Assembly: GCA_015057325.1 (NCBI GenBank)
Contig: SVEQ01000002.1
Location: forward strand, 124,001 to 188,000
Reading direction: 5' to 3'
Length of the DNA: 64,000 nucleotides
Origin: Lachnospiraceae bacterium
GTDB lineage: Bacteria; Bacillota; Clostridia; Lachnospirales; Lachnospiraceae
In this document: positions 25,344-35,631 of the stretch, piece after piece
How the letters are laid out: each line of letters begins with the position of its first letter
Position numbering within the stretch: the stretch's first letter is position 1
The notes under the pieces: model-generated
Seen by the model: the letters and a program-made list of their open reading frames with translations, nothing else
What the model was told of the DNA's origin: nothing
Databases searched by the model: none
Program-made: the position numbers and the translations under genes

Positions 25344-27095
25344 TTACTGTCTAACTTTGATGTGAACCTCTCTAAGCTGCTGTTCAGTAATTTCAGAAGG
25401 CGCTCCGCACATAAGATCCTGTGCATTACCGTTCATAGGGAATGGAATAACCTCACGAATATTCTCCTCATTTCTAAGAAGCATAATCATGCGGTCAACA
25501 CCCGGTGCCATACCTGCATGTGGTGGTGCACCATACTGGAACGCATTGTAAAGAGCTCCAAACTTCTCCTTGAGATCTTCCTCTGTATATCCTGCAATAT
25601 CAAATGCCTTAACCATAATATCAAGATTGTGGTTACGAACAGCACCTGACGAAAGCTCTACGCCGTTACATACAATATCGTACTGGTATGCAAGAATATC
25701 TAACGGATCTTTCTCATTTAAAGCCGCAAGACCACCCTGTGGCATTGAGAATGGGTTGTGTGTGAAGATAATCTTCTTGCTTTCCTTGTCATACTCGAAC
25801 ATAGGGAAGTCATTAATGTAGCAGAATCTGTATGCATTCTTCTCTAACAAATCAAGACGATTTGCAATCTCAGTTCTCAACTGTCCTGCATAAGAAGCCG
25901 CAAGTTCCTCTACGTCAGCAATAAAGAAGATTGTGTCGCCGGCAGTCAAACCTGCAAGGTCTTTAATCTCATTCTTCATATCATCAGGAATGAACTTATC
26001 GATAGGTCCCTTGTAACTCATATCTTCTAATACTTCAAGGTATCCGAGTCCACCCATACCAATTGACTGTGCATACTTAAGTAATTTCTCATGCTGTCCT
26101 TTTGAAAGCTTAGCATGTACATTGATTGCACGAACTGTCTTGTCGTGGAATGGCTTAAATGTACATCTTGAGAAGAACTCTGTCACATCAATTATACGAA
26201 GCGGATTTCTAAGATCCGGCTTGTCTGTACCAAACTCAAGCATAGCCTGCTTGTAACTAATAATAGGGAACGGTGTATCTGTAATAGCTGCGCCCTCCGG
26301 TGCAAACTTCTTAAATGTCTCATACAACACTTCTTCGCCAACTTTGAATACATCTTCCTGTGTAGCAAAACTCATCTCAAAGTCAAGCTGATAGAACTCT
26401 CCCGGACTTCTGTCTGCTCTCGCATCTTCATCACGGAAACATGGTGCTATCTGGAAATACTTATCAAATCCTGACACCATAAGAAGCTGCTTGTACTGCT
26501 GTGGTGCCTGTGGAAGTGCATAGAACTTACCTTTAAACTTTCTTGAAGGAACAACGTAATCTCTTGCTCCCTCAGGTGATGAAGCACAAAGAATAGGTGT
26601 CTGAATCTCCAAAAATCCCATGTCTGTCATTTTCTGTCTTAAGAAACTGATTACATTAGAACGGAATATCATGTTATCACGAACCTTAGGATTACGAAGA
26701 TCAAGATAACGATACTTAAGTCTTACGTCCTCTCTTGTCTCCTTAGAAGTTACTACTTCAAAAGGAAGCTGATGATATACCTTACCAAGTACCTCTACAC
26801 TCTTTGCCTCAAGCTCGATTGTACCTGTCGGAATCTTAGGATTATAAGTTTCCTCATCACGATGCTCAATGACACCCGATACGCTGATACAATCTTCTCT
26901 TGAAAGACCGTCCAACAAAGAAGTATCACGCATTACCACCTGCATAACGCCATACATATCACGAAGATCAATAAATGATACTCCACCATGATCTCGGATA
27001 TTCTCAACCCATCCGGCAAGCGTTAATGTGGCACCAACGTCCGATTCGCTTACATTATCCATTGTTCTGTTACGATAAATGTTGTTAGTGTTCAT
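25344..27095 (-). CDS. aspS: Aspartyl-tRNA synthetase
   Basis: 583 residues from ATG 27095 (AAAGGAGAC upstream); an in-frame extension to 27125 lies inside the leader. N-terminal OB fold (GWVENIRDHGGVSFIDLRD), class II motif 2 (FRDEDARADRSPGEFYQLD), the bacterial GAD insertion and motif 3 (GAPPHAGMAPGVDRMIMLL). It charges tRNA-Asp, or both Asp and Asn tRNAs if the Gat pathway is present. Controlled by the T-box leader immediately upstream. Confidence 0.97.
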   Translation of the reverse strand: MNTNNIYRNRTMDNVSESDVGATLTLAGWVENIRDHGGVSFIDLRDMYGVMQVVMRDTSLLDGLSREDCISVSGVIEHRDEETYNPKIPTGTIELEAKSVEVLGKVYHQLPFEVVTSKETREDVRLKYRYLDLRNPKVRDNMIFRSNVISFLRQKMTDMGFLEIQTPILCASSPEGARDYVVPSRKFKGKFYALPQAPQQYKQLLMVSGFDKYFQIAPCFRDEDARADRSPGEFYQLDFEMSFATQEDVFKVGEEVLYETFKKFAPEGAAITDTPFPIISYKQAMLEFGTDKPDLRNPLRIIDVTEFFSRCTFKPFHDKTVRAINVHAKLSKGQHEKLLKYAQSIGMGGLGYLEVLEDMSYKGPIDKFIPDDMKNEIKDLAGLTAGDTIFFIADVEELAASYAGQLRTEIANRLDLLEKNAYRFCYINDFPMFEYDKESKKIIFTHNPFSMPQGGLAALNEKDPLDILAYQYDIVCNGVELSSGAVRNHNLDIMVKAFDIAGYTEEDLKEKFGALYNAFQYGAPPHAGMAPGVDRMIMLLRNEENIREVIPFPMNGNAQDLMCGAPSEITEQQLREVHIKVRQ

Positions 27096-27128
27096 AACTG
27101 TCTCCTTTTCTATTATTATATACAAGAA

Positions 27129-27420
27129 GCCCGCCCTAAGCGAACATTCTCAAAGTTCACTCAGGACGGGCCTTATTTATCCCGCGGTACCACCTGAATT
27201 ACCATGTGTACCATAATCACATAGTCTCTCATCGGTTCAAAAAAACCTTACCAAAATAACGGTTGGTTGCCGGCTCACCTACTAATAATAAATGTTCAGA
27301 TTGCAGCTGATAAAGTGTTATTCGCATCGATTCATTCTATGGGGTTTGCACTGTCTCCCACTCACTGTAAGCGATAATCCATGTTACTTCTCTTCGTCAT
27401 AGCCTTTTCTTATAAAACGT
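27129..27420 (-). promoter_or_regulatory. T-box leader of aspS
   Basis: The minus strand carries the T-box core GGTGGTACCGCGGG at about 27181-27194, preceded by a structured stem I region starting near 27410 with the AGTA motif and followed by a terminator stem GCCCGTCCT / AGGGCGGGC (27129-27172). Uncharged tRNA-Asp should pair with the leader and prevent termination. I did not assign the specifier codon with certainty. Confidence 0.88.
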
Positions 27421-27454
27421 ACACATTATATATTATGCGTTTTTAATTGTCAAA

Positions 27455-30082
27455 TTATTTGAGATATTTCTTAAGCTGTTTCTTGCTCCACGTTCCGTCA
27501 TCGATACGCACAAGAAGTCTTGTATAGTATGTCTTTCCATTCTGTGTTATCTCTGCCGTAAGATGCACCCAGCCTTTCTTCTTACCCATAACGGTACAGA
27601 TCACTGTTTTGCCTTTTCTCTTTACCTTGCCAATCTTTAATGATTTAGCTTCCTTCTTGTTGGCAACATAGAACTTAACCTTTGCATCTTTTGCAACTTT
27701 CGTGAACTTAATCTTCGTGTTCTTGCCTTTTACAATTCTCTTATATACATTAAACTCAGGAAGTTCTCCGCTTGTCTTGACAAGTCCCTTATTTTTCAAA
27801 TTGTAGTTCTTTGAAGTTCCCTTGTACTGATTAAGAACTTTGATATCGACTACAACCTTGTACTCAGCACCGTTTTGTATGATTGTACATGTAACCTGTG
27901 TTTTACCTGTTTTCTTAGGCGTAATTAACACTTCGCCGTTTTTCTGCTGTTTAATTGATACTATCTTCTTGGCCTTCTTGCCTTTTCCGGTAATCTTTGA
28001 AGAAACTACCGCATAATCTGATATTCCCTTAAGATTAATTGTAAATGTATTCTTCTTTTTAAGAACAATCTCCTTATACATAGAGAACAACGGTGGATTC
28101 TTAACAATTGTTCTCTTGTCGTAGTCTATAACACTTATAGTGAACTTTTGAGAAGAACCGTCAGTATATATAATTTCTGCCGGATAGTCACCCTTAGGCA
28201 ATGTATTTAAATAATCTTTACTTATAATAATCTGGGTTTTATCTTCTGATATCTTATAATTATCTACCGGAACTCCGTTAATCTTAAGACCACCTGTTGG
28301 TGGAACTTCCTTATTAGGATTAATCGGTTCAGGTTTATCTGATGGATTTGTCTTTTCAAAGATAATATCCTTACCTGTTTCGTCGTAAACTACCGGTGTA
28401 CCTTCAATCTTTTTACCGTAGTCATCATATCCGGTTGCATCTACATACAAATCCCCCATATAATTTTGAGGATTAAGCGTGCCTGTACTAGGTGTTATAT
28501 GACATCTGAGTTTTTTCCCTCTATCATCACCTGTAGGGACATAACTGTTTGTGTTTGTACCCGTTCCTTTAGCATTTTCCCACGAATTAGTTGTAGGGTT
28601 AAACACCTCCCACTGATATACAGGAACTGTTCCTCCTATAAGCTCTTCACCCGGATTAACATCACCTGTTACCGAAACAACAGATATTGTCTGCCCTTCA
28701 ACTACTTTGTCTGTATTAAGCTTTGCTGCCACGATATGCGGTTCAGCAGTAATTATTGTCAAATCTTCATGAACAGTGCTTCCACCTTTTTCGCCGGGAT
28801 CATTAGCATCTCCGTCACCACTGATATCATAAGGTGAAAACTCAACAAGATATCCGGCAGGAACAGCCATTCCTATTTCTCTTACCTCGTTACATGCAGG
28901 ATACCAATCATTCCATTTTCCACCGGTTGTATAGCCGTAATGAAGTACATACTCTTGTCGATACGCGTCTTTCGAATTATCCACCTGAAAGTTATTAGGC
29001 TCTTGGTTCCCCGAAATATCATTCCAAAGAGCATACCCAAGATTCGTTCCACCATGATATCCGTTACCGGCTGCGGCAATTCTATAAAAACTTCTTTGCG
29101 CAGGATCATGCGACTCAGGACCACACATCCATTTCCATTCCATAGCATAATCGCCTGAAATCCACGGATACAGTGCAGTGATAACATCCTGATCATAATT
29201 AGTGCCTGTCGCTCTGCTATCCTCAGTAAGTGTAAATGTTCTTGCCCCACCAATCCATGCGCCCTTCGCAGCAGAACCACTCTCAACTCCAAGCTTATGA
29301 TAAATAAAGCTCTGCTCCATATCACTTGTTATTGTTGCAAGATATCCCTTTAAGTATTGTTTTCCGTCTGATGATACATCAATCTTATCTTGTTTTGAAA
29401 GATTATATGCATAATACCAAGTCCATTTTGTGTTATCATCCTTGACAGATGATGCCGGCAGTGATGTAACGGTACTCTTTCCAACATACTTTCTTGAAGT
29501 CTCATCATCCCAGTCAACATATTTATAATAATGAACATTTCCATCTATAGTAAGCGCAGTTGCACCTGCATCTCTAGCATCAAATGTGCTTGTAACTACA
29601 GATACCTTTTGTTTTACATTGGTTGCAACTCCATTTCTGGAAAAGACCATATTTTTAATAAAATTCTTAATGTCATCATCTTTCAAATCACCCATAATTG
29701 TAACAGATACAAGATTTTGATCATTAGTAATTGCCGTTATACCTGTTACTCCACTGTTATCAACATAATTGCCTGTTCCGCTTTGAACGCCTGATAAGTC
29801 TACATTATTGGTAAATGATTCTTTTTTAATCTTAAAAGTTCCTCCACCACTTACAGAAATGCAAAATACTCTCTGCATATCTTTGCCTTCCGTCATGCTC
29901 ACACTAGCATTTGGAAATGAATATTTTGTTCTTCCGGCTCCCCAGCTTGGAGTTCCCAACGTCACACCACTACCGTTGCCGGCAGCATTTACTCTCATTG
30001 GAGACACCACACCTATCACACCAACAAACATTGCAAATGACATAAGCCATGCAACCACACCTTTAATTAATCTTCCTTTCAT
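27455..30082 (-). CDS. Secreted C-type-lectin-fold surface protein
   Basis: 875 residues from ATG 30082 (AAAGGA 8 bases upstream). A signal peptide (GVVAWLMSFAMFVGVIGVV, cleavage near VNA-AG) leads to a beta-rich domain, then a C-type-lectin-like domain (about 195-440) with YLATITSDMEQSFIY, AWIGGARTF, NQEPNNF and GKWNDWYP. The EPN triplet is the calcium-binding motif of mannose-type lectins. An Ig-like segment (QWEVFNPTTNSWE) and a Pro-rich linker follow, then Lys-rich beta repeats to the C-terminus. There is no LPXTG sorting signal or C-terminal membrane segment. The strongly basic C-terminus may bind wall polymers. A role in glycan binding or adhesion is inferred. No enzymatic motif was found. 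Confidence 0.85.
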   Translation of the reverse strand: MKGRLIKGVVAWLMSFAMFVGVIGVVSPMRVNAAGNGSGVTLGTPSWGAGRTKYSFPNASVSMTEGKDMQRVFCISVSGGGTFKIKKESFTNNVDLSGVQSGTGNYVDNSGVTGITAITNDQNLVSVTIMGDLKDDDIKNFIKNMVFSRNGVATNVKQKVSVVTSTFDARDAGATALTIDGNVHYYKYVDWDDETSRKYVGKSTVTSLPASSVKDDNTKWTWYYAYNLSKQDKIDVSSDGKQYLKGYLATITSDMEQSFIYHKLGVESGSAAKGAWIGGARTFTLTEDSRATGTNYDQDVITALYPWISGDYAMEWKWMCGPESHDPAQRSFYRIAAAGNGYHGGTNLGYALWNDISGNQEPNNFQVDNSKDAYRQEYVLHYGYTTGGKWNDWYPACNEVREIGMAVPAGYLVEFSPYDISGDGDANDPGEKGGSTVHEDLTIITAEPHIVAAKLNTDKVVEGQTISVVSVTGDVNPGEELIGGTVPVYQWEVFNPTTNSWENAKGTGTNTNSYVPTGDDRGKKLRCHITPSTGTLNPQNYMGDLYVDATGYDDYGKKIEGTPVVYDETGKDIIFEKTNPSDKPEPINPNKEVPPTGGLKINGVPVDNYKISEDKTQIIISKDYLNTLPKGDYPAEIIYTDGSSQKFTISVIDYDKRTIVKNPPLFSMYKEIVLKKKNTFTINLKGISDYAVVSSKITGKGKKAKKIVSIKQQKNGEVLITPKKTGKTQVTCTIIQNGAEYKVVVDIKVLNQYKGTSKNYNLKNKGLVKTSGELPEFNVYKRIVKGKNTKIKFTKVAKDAKVKFYVANKKEAKSLKIGKVKRKGKTVICTVMGKKKGWVHLTAEITQNGKTYYTRLLVRIDDGTWSKKQLKKYLK

Positions 30083-30133
30083 ATTTTTCATCCTTTCCAT
30101 ATTTTAAATTGCTTTTTAGCAAATAAGAAAAAA

Positions 30134-30160
30134 GCATCCGTCTCGCTACTTACGAAATGC
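30134..30160 (-). terminator. Probable terminator after nudC
   Basis: On the minus strand GCAT...ATGC and TCG/CGA form an interrupted stem followed by TTTTTTC, about 105 bases after the nudC stop. Confidence 0.5.
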
Positions 30161-30265
30161 CTATCCTAATGAAGTATATTTTATTTGTCACAGTATACTA
30201 CACTATACAATAACAAAACAAAATCAAATAAAATACATGTTTTTTTATCAAAAAGATGGATTTTT

Positions 30266-31117
30266 TTACGCAGGTTCATTTCCTTCCTTAAAAATTCTCA
30301 TCATTTCTCCTGTCAAACTGTATCCTGATGGTTGTAACGTGATATCATTTCTTTTTACCCATTTTGCGAACTTAAGCTCACTCTCATCAACCTTAATAGT
30401 CTTCTTTCCATCAACTTCACAGAAAAAACCAACCAGCATATCCGATGCTATGCCCCATGGTTGAGATTTGTAATACTTTATATTCTTAACCGAAATACCG
30501 GTCTCTTCCATAACTTCTCTTGCAACAGCTTCCTCTAAGGTCTCACCAATCTCGACAAAGCCTGCAACAAGCGCATCATATCTGTATCCTTCTTTGTACC
30601 TGGTTATAAGAATTGAATCCTTATTCTTAACACCGACTATAACTGCCGGATTAATTCTCGGATAAATAACCTGTCCACACCTGCCGCAGACCATCGCACG
30701 TTCACGATTGGAATGTACAAGGTTTGTGCCGCATTTACTGCAAAAAACAGTACTTTCATACCATTTTGCAAGATGCATGGCTGTAAATGCTGCATAAGCG
30801 GAAAGCTGCGAACTTATCGGATGCGACGTAAGACTTCTAACCGACATATACACAAAGCCATCCTGCTCTTCAACATATGAAAGCGGATTCTCCTTAACAA
30901 GAAGATAATATGAAGTTTCATCTATTGAAAACAAATATACATATTTGTTCGTACCCGCCAAATCCGATATTTTAGGAAAGTTGATATTCTGTGCATTCTC
31001 ATCGAATTGAACCAATATCTTTTCCTGATGATATATTATTACATTATCGGTTTCCTTCGGTGTCTTATCCGGATAATAAGTGTTATCAAGTTTATGAGGT
31101 GCGATGTCCTGTATCAT
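30266..31117 (-). CDS. nudC: NADH pyrophosphatase / NAD-cap decapping Nudix enzyme
   Basis: 283 residues. An N-terminal domain leads to a zinc ribbon (CSKCG and CGRCG) and a complete Nudix box beginning GFVEIGETLEEAVAREVMEE. The SQPWGIASDML motif marks the NADH pyrophosphatase subfamily, which hydrolyses NADH to NMNH and AMP and can remove NAD caps from RNA. Length matches NudC. It lies 46 bases after the fliB-like gene's start region in a leftward series proB-fliB-nudC. Confidence 0.93.
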   Translation of the reverse strand: MIQDIAPHKLDNTYYPDKTPKETDNVIIYHQEKILVQFDENAQNINFPKISDLAGTNKYVYLFSIDETSYYLLVKENPLSYVEEQDGFVYMSVRSLTSHPISSQLSAYAAFTAMHLAKWYESTVFCSKCGTNLVHSNRERAMVCGRCGQVIYPRINPAVIVGVKNKDSILITRYKEGYRYDALVAGFVEIGETLEEAVAREVMEETGISVKNIKYYKSQPWGIASDMLVGFFCEVDGKKTIKVDESELKFAKWVKRNDITLQPSGYSLTGEMMRIFKEGNEPA

Positions 31118-31163
31118 TGTGTTCCTTCTTTCCTATATCATTAGTTTGATTAAAAAACAAAAT

Positions 31164-32348
31164 TTATTGTCTGATATAACATTCCAATATCGAGCAAATA
31201 TTATCCACAGTTAAAATCGGGTGTGCAGATAATACAAGTTGCAGCGATTCATAATTATCATAGGAATGCTCTACTTCTTTAGAATACGCATGAGCCACAA
31301 CCACTTGATCTTCATAATCAAATGTCTTACCATTTGCAGCCCACCTTGCAACATCGAGTTCAAAGATTACAAGATATGATATGATTGCGAACTTGACTTT
31401 GGTCAGTGGATCATTATCATAAGAAGCTCCCAGAAAATAATTGAATATATAATACACAAGAATGTGTTCAAACTCATATTCCTTATCCTTGTAATAATCC
31501 AGGAACTCTTTCACATCCTGCATATAATTATCGGATTTTAAATGATCAAAACCAAGTTGTAATATACCTTTCCAATCAGGAATGATATTCTCAAGTCCTT
31601 CGTACATATTAATAATACTAAGCATATTATTAATCTCGACAGTTTTTTTATCTTCTGTTGTTATCTTTGTTTTTTTATTATCTTTATATTTGTTCGTTAA
31701 TGAATCAATTGCATCATAGTTATCGTCATCAATGCATTTTTGTAATTCATCGGCATAAACAAGGACCTTAAGCGCTCTTTCCATAACAGGTAATCTTCTA
31801 TCCTGTAATATGTCATATACAAGTTCTCTTGAAACGATTAGTTTCTCAAAAAGCGGTTTGTTTAATTTGTTTTCGTGTCCCTTTTTCCAGAATGCAAAAC
31901 GACTTACAGGTTTCAGTTCCTTCAAACCATATTCTCTGTCTGTTCCATCTTTGCATTCAAATGCCATTTTTTCCTTTTTGGCAAGCATAATGCGACTTGC
32001 CTCAGGACACGACATCGTAAGACTTACTTCCTTTAAGTTGTCAAACTCTTCTATATGTCTTGGAAAATTAGTGCATGTCTGGCATAACGCCTCTTCTCCA
32101 AGTTCAATATATATATCACACAAATCATCGTCATTATGAAAAGGACATCTTCTTCCATTTAATATGAACTGCTTCTCTTTGACCTTCGTGCACGCCTTCA
32201 TGCGTTTTCCAAACTCGCCTTTTTGTGACATATAAAACTTGAGAGATTCATCATCAAGATCAATCTCCCAGTTATCGCAGCATGAGTCCTCACATGCTCC
32301 ACCTATGCATTTAAATTCTTTATAAAATGTCGGGGTTGTGTATTTCAT
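31164..32348 (-). CDS. fliB: FliB-family protein (flagellin lysine-N-methylase)
   Basis: 394 residues. The Cys-rich N-terminus (CIGGACEDSCCDNWEIDLD, RRCPFHNDDDLCDIY, LCQTCTNFPR) is the FliB signature, thought to bind an iron-sulphur cluster. FliB methylates lysines of flagellin in Salmonella; many clostridial genomes carry homologs away from flagellar loci, so the target here is uncertain. It starts 9 bases after proB, whose TAG stop is in the same frame and whose end supplies the GGAGC ribosome-binding site. Confidence 0.88.
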   Translation of the reverse strand: MKYTTPTFYKEFKCIGGACEDSCCDNWEIDLDDESLKFYMSQKGEFGKRMKACTKVKEKQFILNGRRCPFHNDDDLCDIYIELGEEALCQTCTNFPRHIEEFDNLKEVSLTMSCPEASRIMLAKKEKMAFECKDGTDREYGLKELKPVSRFAFWKKGHENKLNKPLFEKLIVSRELVYDILQDRRLPVMERALKVLVYADELQKCIDDDNYDAIDSLTNKYKDNKKTKITTEDKKTVEINNMLSIINMYEGLENIIPDWKGILQLGFDHLKSDNYMQDVKEFLDYYKDKEYEFEHILVYYIFNYFLGASYDNDPLTKVKFAIISYLVIFELDVARWAANGKTFDYEDQVVVAHAYSKEVEHSYDNYESLQLVLSAHPILTVDNICSILECYIRQ

Positions 32349-32357
32349 AATTGCTCC

Positions 32358-33152
32358 CTACTGTGCCCGCTTAACAAAGTGGGTACCGCACTCTTCTCCT
32401 TCCAGAATACGATATATATTCTGCGGATCTATTCCGTGTGCTATATGCATATCTATTCCATGCATAGTCGCATACTCCGCAGCCTCAAGCTTAGTTACCA
32501 TTCCACCGGTTCCTCTATTAGAACTTGTGCCTGTAGCCAAGCCTCTTATTTCGTCATTTATATCATCAACACGATGAATCAAAGTTGCGTCAGGATTGAT
32601 GTGAGGGTTACTGTCATAAAGTCCCTCTATATCGGAAAGAATAATAAGTCTGTCAGCCTCTGTAAGTTTTGCAACAATTGCAGAAAGCATATCGTTATCA
32701 CCAAATACTTTCTTGTCAGACTCAATCTCCGCATGACTTATTGAGTCGTTCTCATTTACAACCGGTATCATACCATTTTCAAGAAGCGCCTCAAAAGTAT
32801 TAGTGATGTTGCGACGTTTTGCCTTAACTGCTATATCGTCAGCCGTAAGCAGAATCTGTCCAACAATGTTACCGTACTCACCAAAACACTTGTCATATAT
32901 ATGCATAAGTTCGCACTGTCCTACCGCAGCAACTGCCTGTTTCATACAAACATCCGTAGGCTTCTTGGGAAGTCTCATCTTGTTGACTCCTACAGCAATA
33001 GCACCCGAAGACACCAATATAACTTGATGACCTTCATTATGAAGTGCCGATAAAACCTGCGCCAACTTATCTATTGTACGAAGCATAAGTGCACCATTCT
33101 CTCCGGTAAGCGTTGACGTTCCAACCTTTACGACTATTCTCTGTTTCTCCAT
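32358..33152 (-). CDS. proB: Glutamate 5-kinase
   Basis: 264 residues, amino acid kinase fold: VVKVGTSTLTG at the N-terminus, VSSGAIAVGVNKM, NENDSIS, DNDMLSAIVA and GTGGMVTKLEAAEYA. It phosphorylates glutamate in the first step of proline synthesis. There is no C-terminal PUA domain, as in the shorter family members. proA is not adjacent. Two ATG codons in tandem follow AGGAG; the second (33152) has the better spacing. Confidence 0.95.
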   Translation of the reverse strand: MEKQRIVVKVGTSTLTGENGALMLRTIDKLAQVLSALHNEGHQVILVSSGAIAVGVNKMRLPKKPTDVCMKQAVAAVGQCELMHIYDKCFGEYGNIVGQILLTADDIAVKAKRRNITNTFEALLENGMIPVVNENDSISHAEIESDKKVFGDNDMLSAIVAKLTEADRLIILSDIEGLYDSNPHINPDATLIHRVDDINDEIRGLATGTSSNRGTGGMVTKLEAAEYATMHGIDMHIAHGIDPQNIYRILEGEECGTHFVKRAQ

Positions 33153-33267
33153 CATGTACTCCTAAAATCCAACATACTTGCATTTTTCAATGCATCTTTA
33201 TGAATCAGCCAACGATAGATTATAAATCATATCGTTCAAACCGTCAAATCATAATATTTTATCGTAA

Positions 33268-34257
33268 TTATTTTTCTTTTTCTGCACTTACCTTTGTCTT
33301 CTTAATAACATCAAGAAAACGCTGTCTTATTGCAAATTCTGGGTTATTCCCGAGAAGAGAGATTCTATCCGCTGTAATCATACCGCCTGCCATAGCAAAA
33401 TGACCACCGCCTCCACCAAGATCCTTGAGTGCTTCCTGGGTTACAGTTCCTGCATGGTAGAACTTCGTCTCATTTCTTACCGAAAACTTGTAACCACCAT
33501 TACGTTTGGCATAAACAACAGCAAACTCAACCACATCAAGTCCAAGAATAAAATCAGATATCATCGCAACCAATGCATCCGGACAATCAAACGAAATAGC
33601 AGCGAATCCTACATTCTCATATATCTGAATGTTTTTTATAGCTTCACCATAAGCATGTAGATCATCAATCTCCATATTATTGTGATACAAATTGATAATT
33701 GTCTGACTATCCGCAATCTTGTGGAGATAAGAAAACATTTCTATATCAAAATCCGTCACTCCTCTGTTGAACGAATCAGTATCCATCTTAAGTCCATAAA
33801 GAAGTGCTGTCGCAGTATTCGTATCAAGCGTTGTATTACTTTTTATAAAATACTCCGTGACAATCGAGCTACACGCACCACATATTCTAATATCGCTATA
33901 CTTATAAGAACAAGGTATCATTGTCGGATGATGGTCTATTGCAGCAACCTCGTCCCCCGGGAAATCAGTTATGTTAGAATTATATTTCTGCGAATCCATC
34001 GTCACTATGTAATCCTGCTCATCCATATCCGATATATCATCAATATTTACAGCATTTATCCCAAACACTTCTATCATCTTCTTAGTGCTTGATTTGTCGA
34101 TTTTTCCTGCATAACAAATGATACTTTTTACGCCATGAGCCTGCAGAAACACCTGCATACCATAAGCAGATGCCAGTGCATCCGGATCAGGGAAATTATG
34201 AGTCTGCAAAAACACAACATGACCTTTAAGTAATTCAACAAGCGCCTTCCAATCCAT
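33268..34257 (-). CDS. DHH-family phosphoesterase (NrnA-like)
   Basis: 329 residues from ATG 34257 (GGGAGG 6 bases upstream). DHH motifs: NFPDPDALASAYG, VTMDSQ, the DHH triad in AIDHHPTM, and the DHHA1 signature GGGGGHFAMAGG near the C-terminus. NrnA-type enzymes degrade very short RNAs and pAp or cyclic-dinucleotide breakdown products. Which substrate dominates is unknown. Soluble. Monocistronic. Confidence 0.9.
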   Translation of the reverse strand: MDWKALVELLKGHVVFLQTHNFPDPDALASAYGMQVFLQAHGVKSIICYAGKIDKSSTKKMIEVFGINAVNIDDISDMDEQDYIVTMDSQKYNSNITDFPGDEVAAIDHHPTMIPCSYKYSDIRICGACSSIVTEYFIKSNTTLDTNTATALLYGLKMDTDSFNRGVTDFDIEMFSYLHKIADSQTIINLYHNNMEIDDLHAYGEAIKNIQIYENVGFAAISFDCPDALVAMISDFILGLDVVEFAVVYAKRNGGYKFSVRNETKFYHAGTVTQEALKDLGGGGGHFAMAGGMITADRISLLGNNPEFAIRQRFLDVIKKTKVSAEKEK

Positions 34258-34425
34258 AAAAAACCTCCCACACATAACATTCAATTATCATAAAACCCAC
34301 TACAACTCTAAATATAACAGAAAATACGGATATTTCAACATAAAAGACGATTTTACACATAAAAAATGAATTACAAGAGATAATATATTCTGTGGACTAT
34401 AAAAAATCTTGAAAAAGGAGCATCC

Positions 34426-35046
34426 ATGAGTGAAATATTATATATTAAAGCCTCTGACTGCAGCGAGGTTGAATACCCCAATGTAATACTTTCTGATTTT
34501 CTTACAATATACTCCAATGATAAAAAGCTAGAAAATGAGATAAAAGGTCTGCATTTTTATACATTTCCAAGAGCAGGGCAGATTGCTGTCTCAATAATGA
34601 AAATAGTTGAGCTAATAAACGAAAAGCATCCTAATATTGACATCAAGTTTCTTGGTGAAGAAGATTTTATTATTGAGTACCACATAACTGACAAATACGA
34701 AAAACTCAAAGAAAACCTAGCCACTTGTTTCATATGCCTGGTAGCTTTCTTCGGTGGCGGGTACGCCATAATGTCCTATAACACAGATGTCGGTGCAAAA
34801 GAACTGTTTATGTATCTTTCCATGCTATTTCTCGGAAACAGCAAGCAAGGTGTTATGATTCTCTCAATTTGCTACAGTCTAGGGCTCACTCTTGGAATGG
34901 TATTGTTTTTCAATCATATAGGCAACAAAAAGCTAAACAAAGATCCAACACCTTTGGAAATACAAATGAGACTTTTTGAAAAAGACCTTGACACAACCAT
35001 AATCAAGAATGCAGACAGACATAATGAAATTCTTGATGTAGAATAA
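34426..35046 (+). CDS. spoVAA: Stage V sporulation protein AA
   Basis: 206 residues. A soluble N-terminal domain (IYIKAS opening, KLENEIKGLHFYTFP) is followed by two membrane helices (about 103-120 and 145-165) and a charged tail, the layout of SpoVAA. SpoVA proteins form the spore inner-membrane channel that moves dipicolinic acid in sporulation and germination. AAAAAGGAG precedes the ATG. First of three spoVA genes. Confidence 0.88.
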   Translation: MSEILYIKASDCSEVEYPNVILSDFLTIYSNDKKLENEIKGLHFYTFPRAGQIAVSIMKIVELINEKHPNIDIKFLGEEDFIIEYHITDKYEKLKENLATCFICLVAFFGGGYAIMSYNTDVGAKELFMYLSMLFLGNSKQGVMILSICYSLGLTLGMVLFFNHIGNKKLNKDPTPLEIQMRLFEKDLDTTIIKNADRHNEILDVE

Positions 35047-35088
35047 GTCTTTGTTGTTATTTTATAAAATGTGAAGGTGACATTTATT

Positions 35089-35541
35089 ATGAAATATGGA
35101 TTCCTAACAGTCTTTGGTTTATCTGCCGGTCTTGTAACCGCCGGTGCTTTTGTAGCATTTATTGCAATGATTGGCATATTCCCGAAATTAGCTGCAAAAA
35201 CAAAAACCGGAAACGAATGCATCTTATACGAAAACTGTATTATGCTCGGAATACTAGTTGCAACACTCTTACAGTTTTTTATGACGTATGAATCAATGGG
35301 AATAGATACGCCAACAATCCCACCCTCATCTTTCGGTATAGCAATACTAATATTCATAGGCACGTTTGGCGGAATATATATCGGCTTCCTAATTGGCGGA
35401 TTATCCGAAGTTCTCAATACATTTCCTATTTTTGCAAGGAAAACACACATTGCGAATAAACTGCCTTATGTCATATATGCATTAGCTCTGGGTAAGGGAA
35501 CATTTAATCTGTTTCAGACATTCATATTGGATAAACTATAG
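35089..35541 (+). CDS. spoVAB: Stage V sporulation protein AB
   Basis: 150 residues from ATG 35089 (GAAGGTGA 8 bases upstream; GTG 35071 is a weaker in-frame alternative). Four or five membrane segments with Gly-rich loops, including GLSAGLVTAGAFVAFIAMIG and GGIYIGFLIGGLSEVLN, as in SpoVAB. Ends in TAG. It follows spoVAA by 42 bases. Confidence 0.87.
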   Translation: MKYGFLTVFGLSAGLVTAGAFVAFIAMIGIFPKLAAKTKTGNECILYENCIMLGILVATLLQFFMTYESMGIDTPTIPPSSFGIAILIFIGTFGGIYIGFLIGGLSEVLNTFPIFARKTHIANKLPYVIYALALGKGTFNLFQTFILDKL

Positions 35542-35631
35542 CTGTGAATAATTATCGACAACATACAAATAATAACTCATAAAACATGGAAGAAAGGGGA
35601 ATATCCAACATAGATTGGATTAATATTAAGA

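Noticed and set aside
33682-34092. 136-codon plus-strand frame
   Set aside because: Lies antisense within the DHH phosphoesterase gene, which has clear family motifs.
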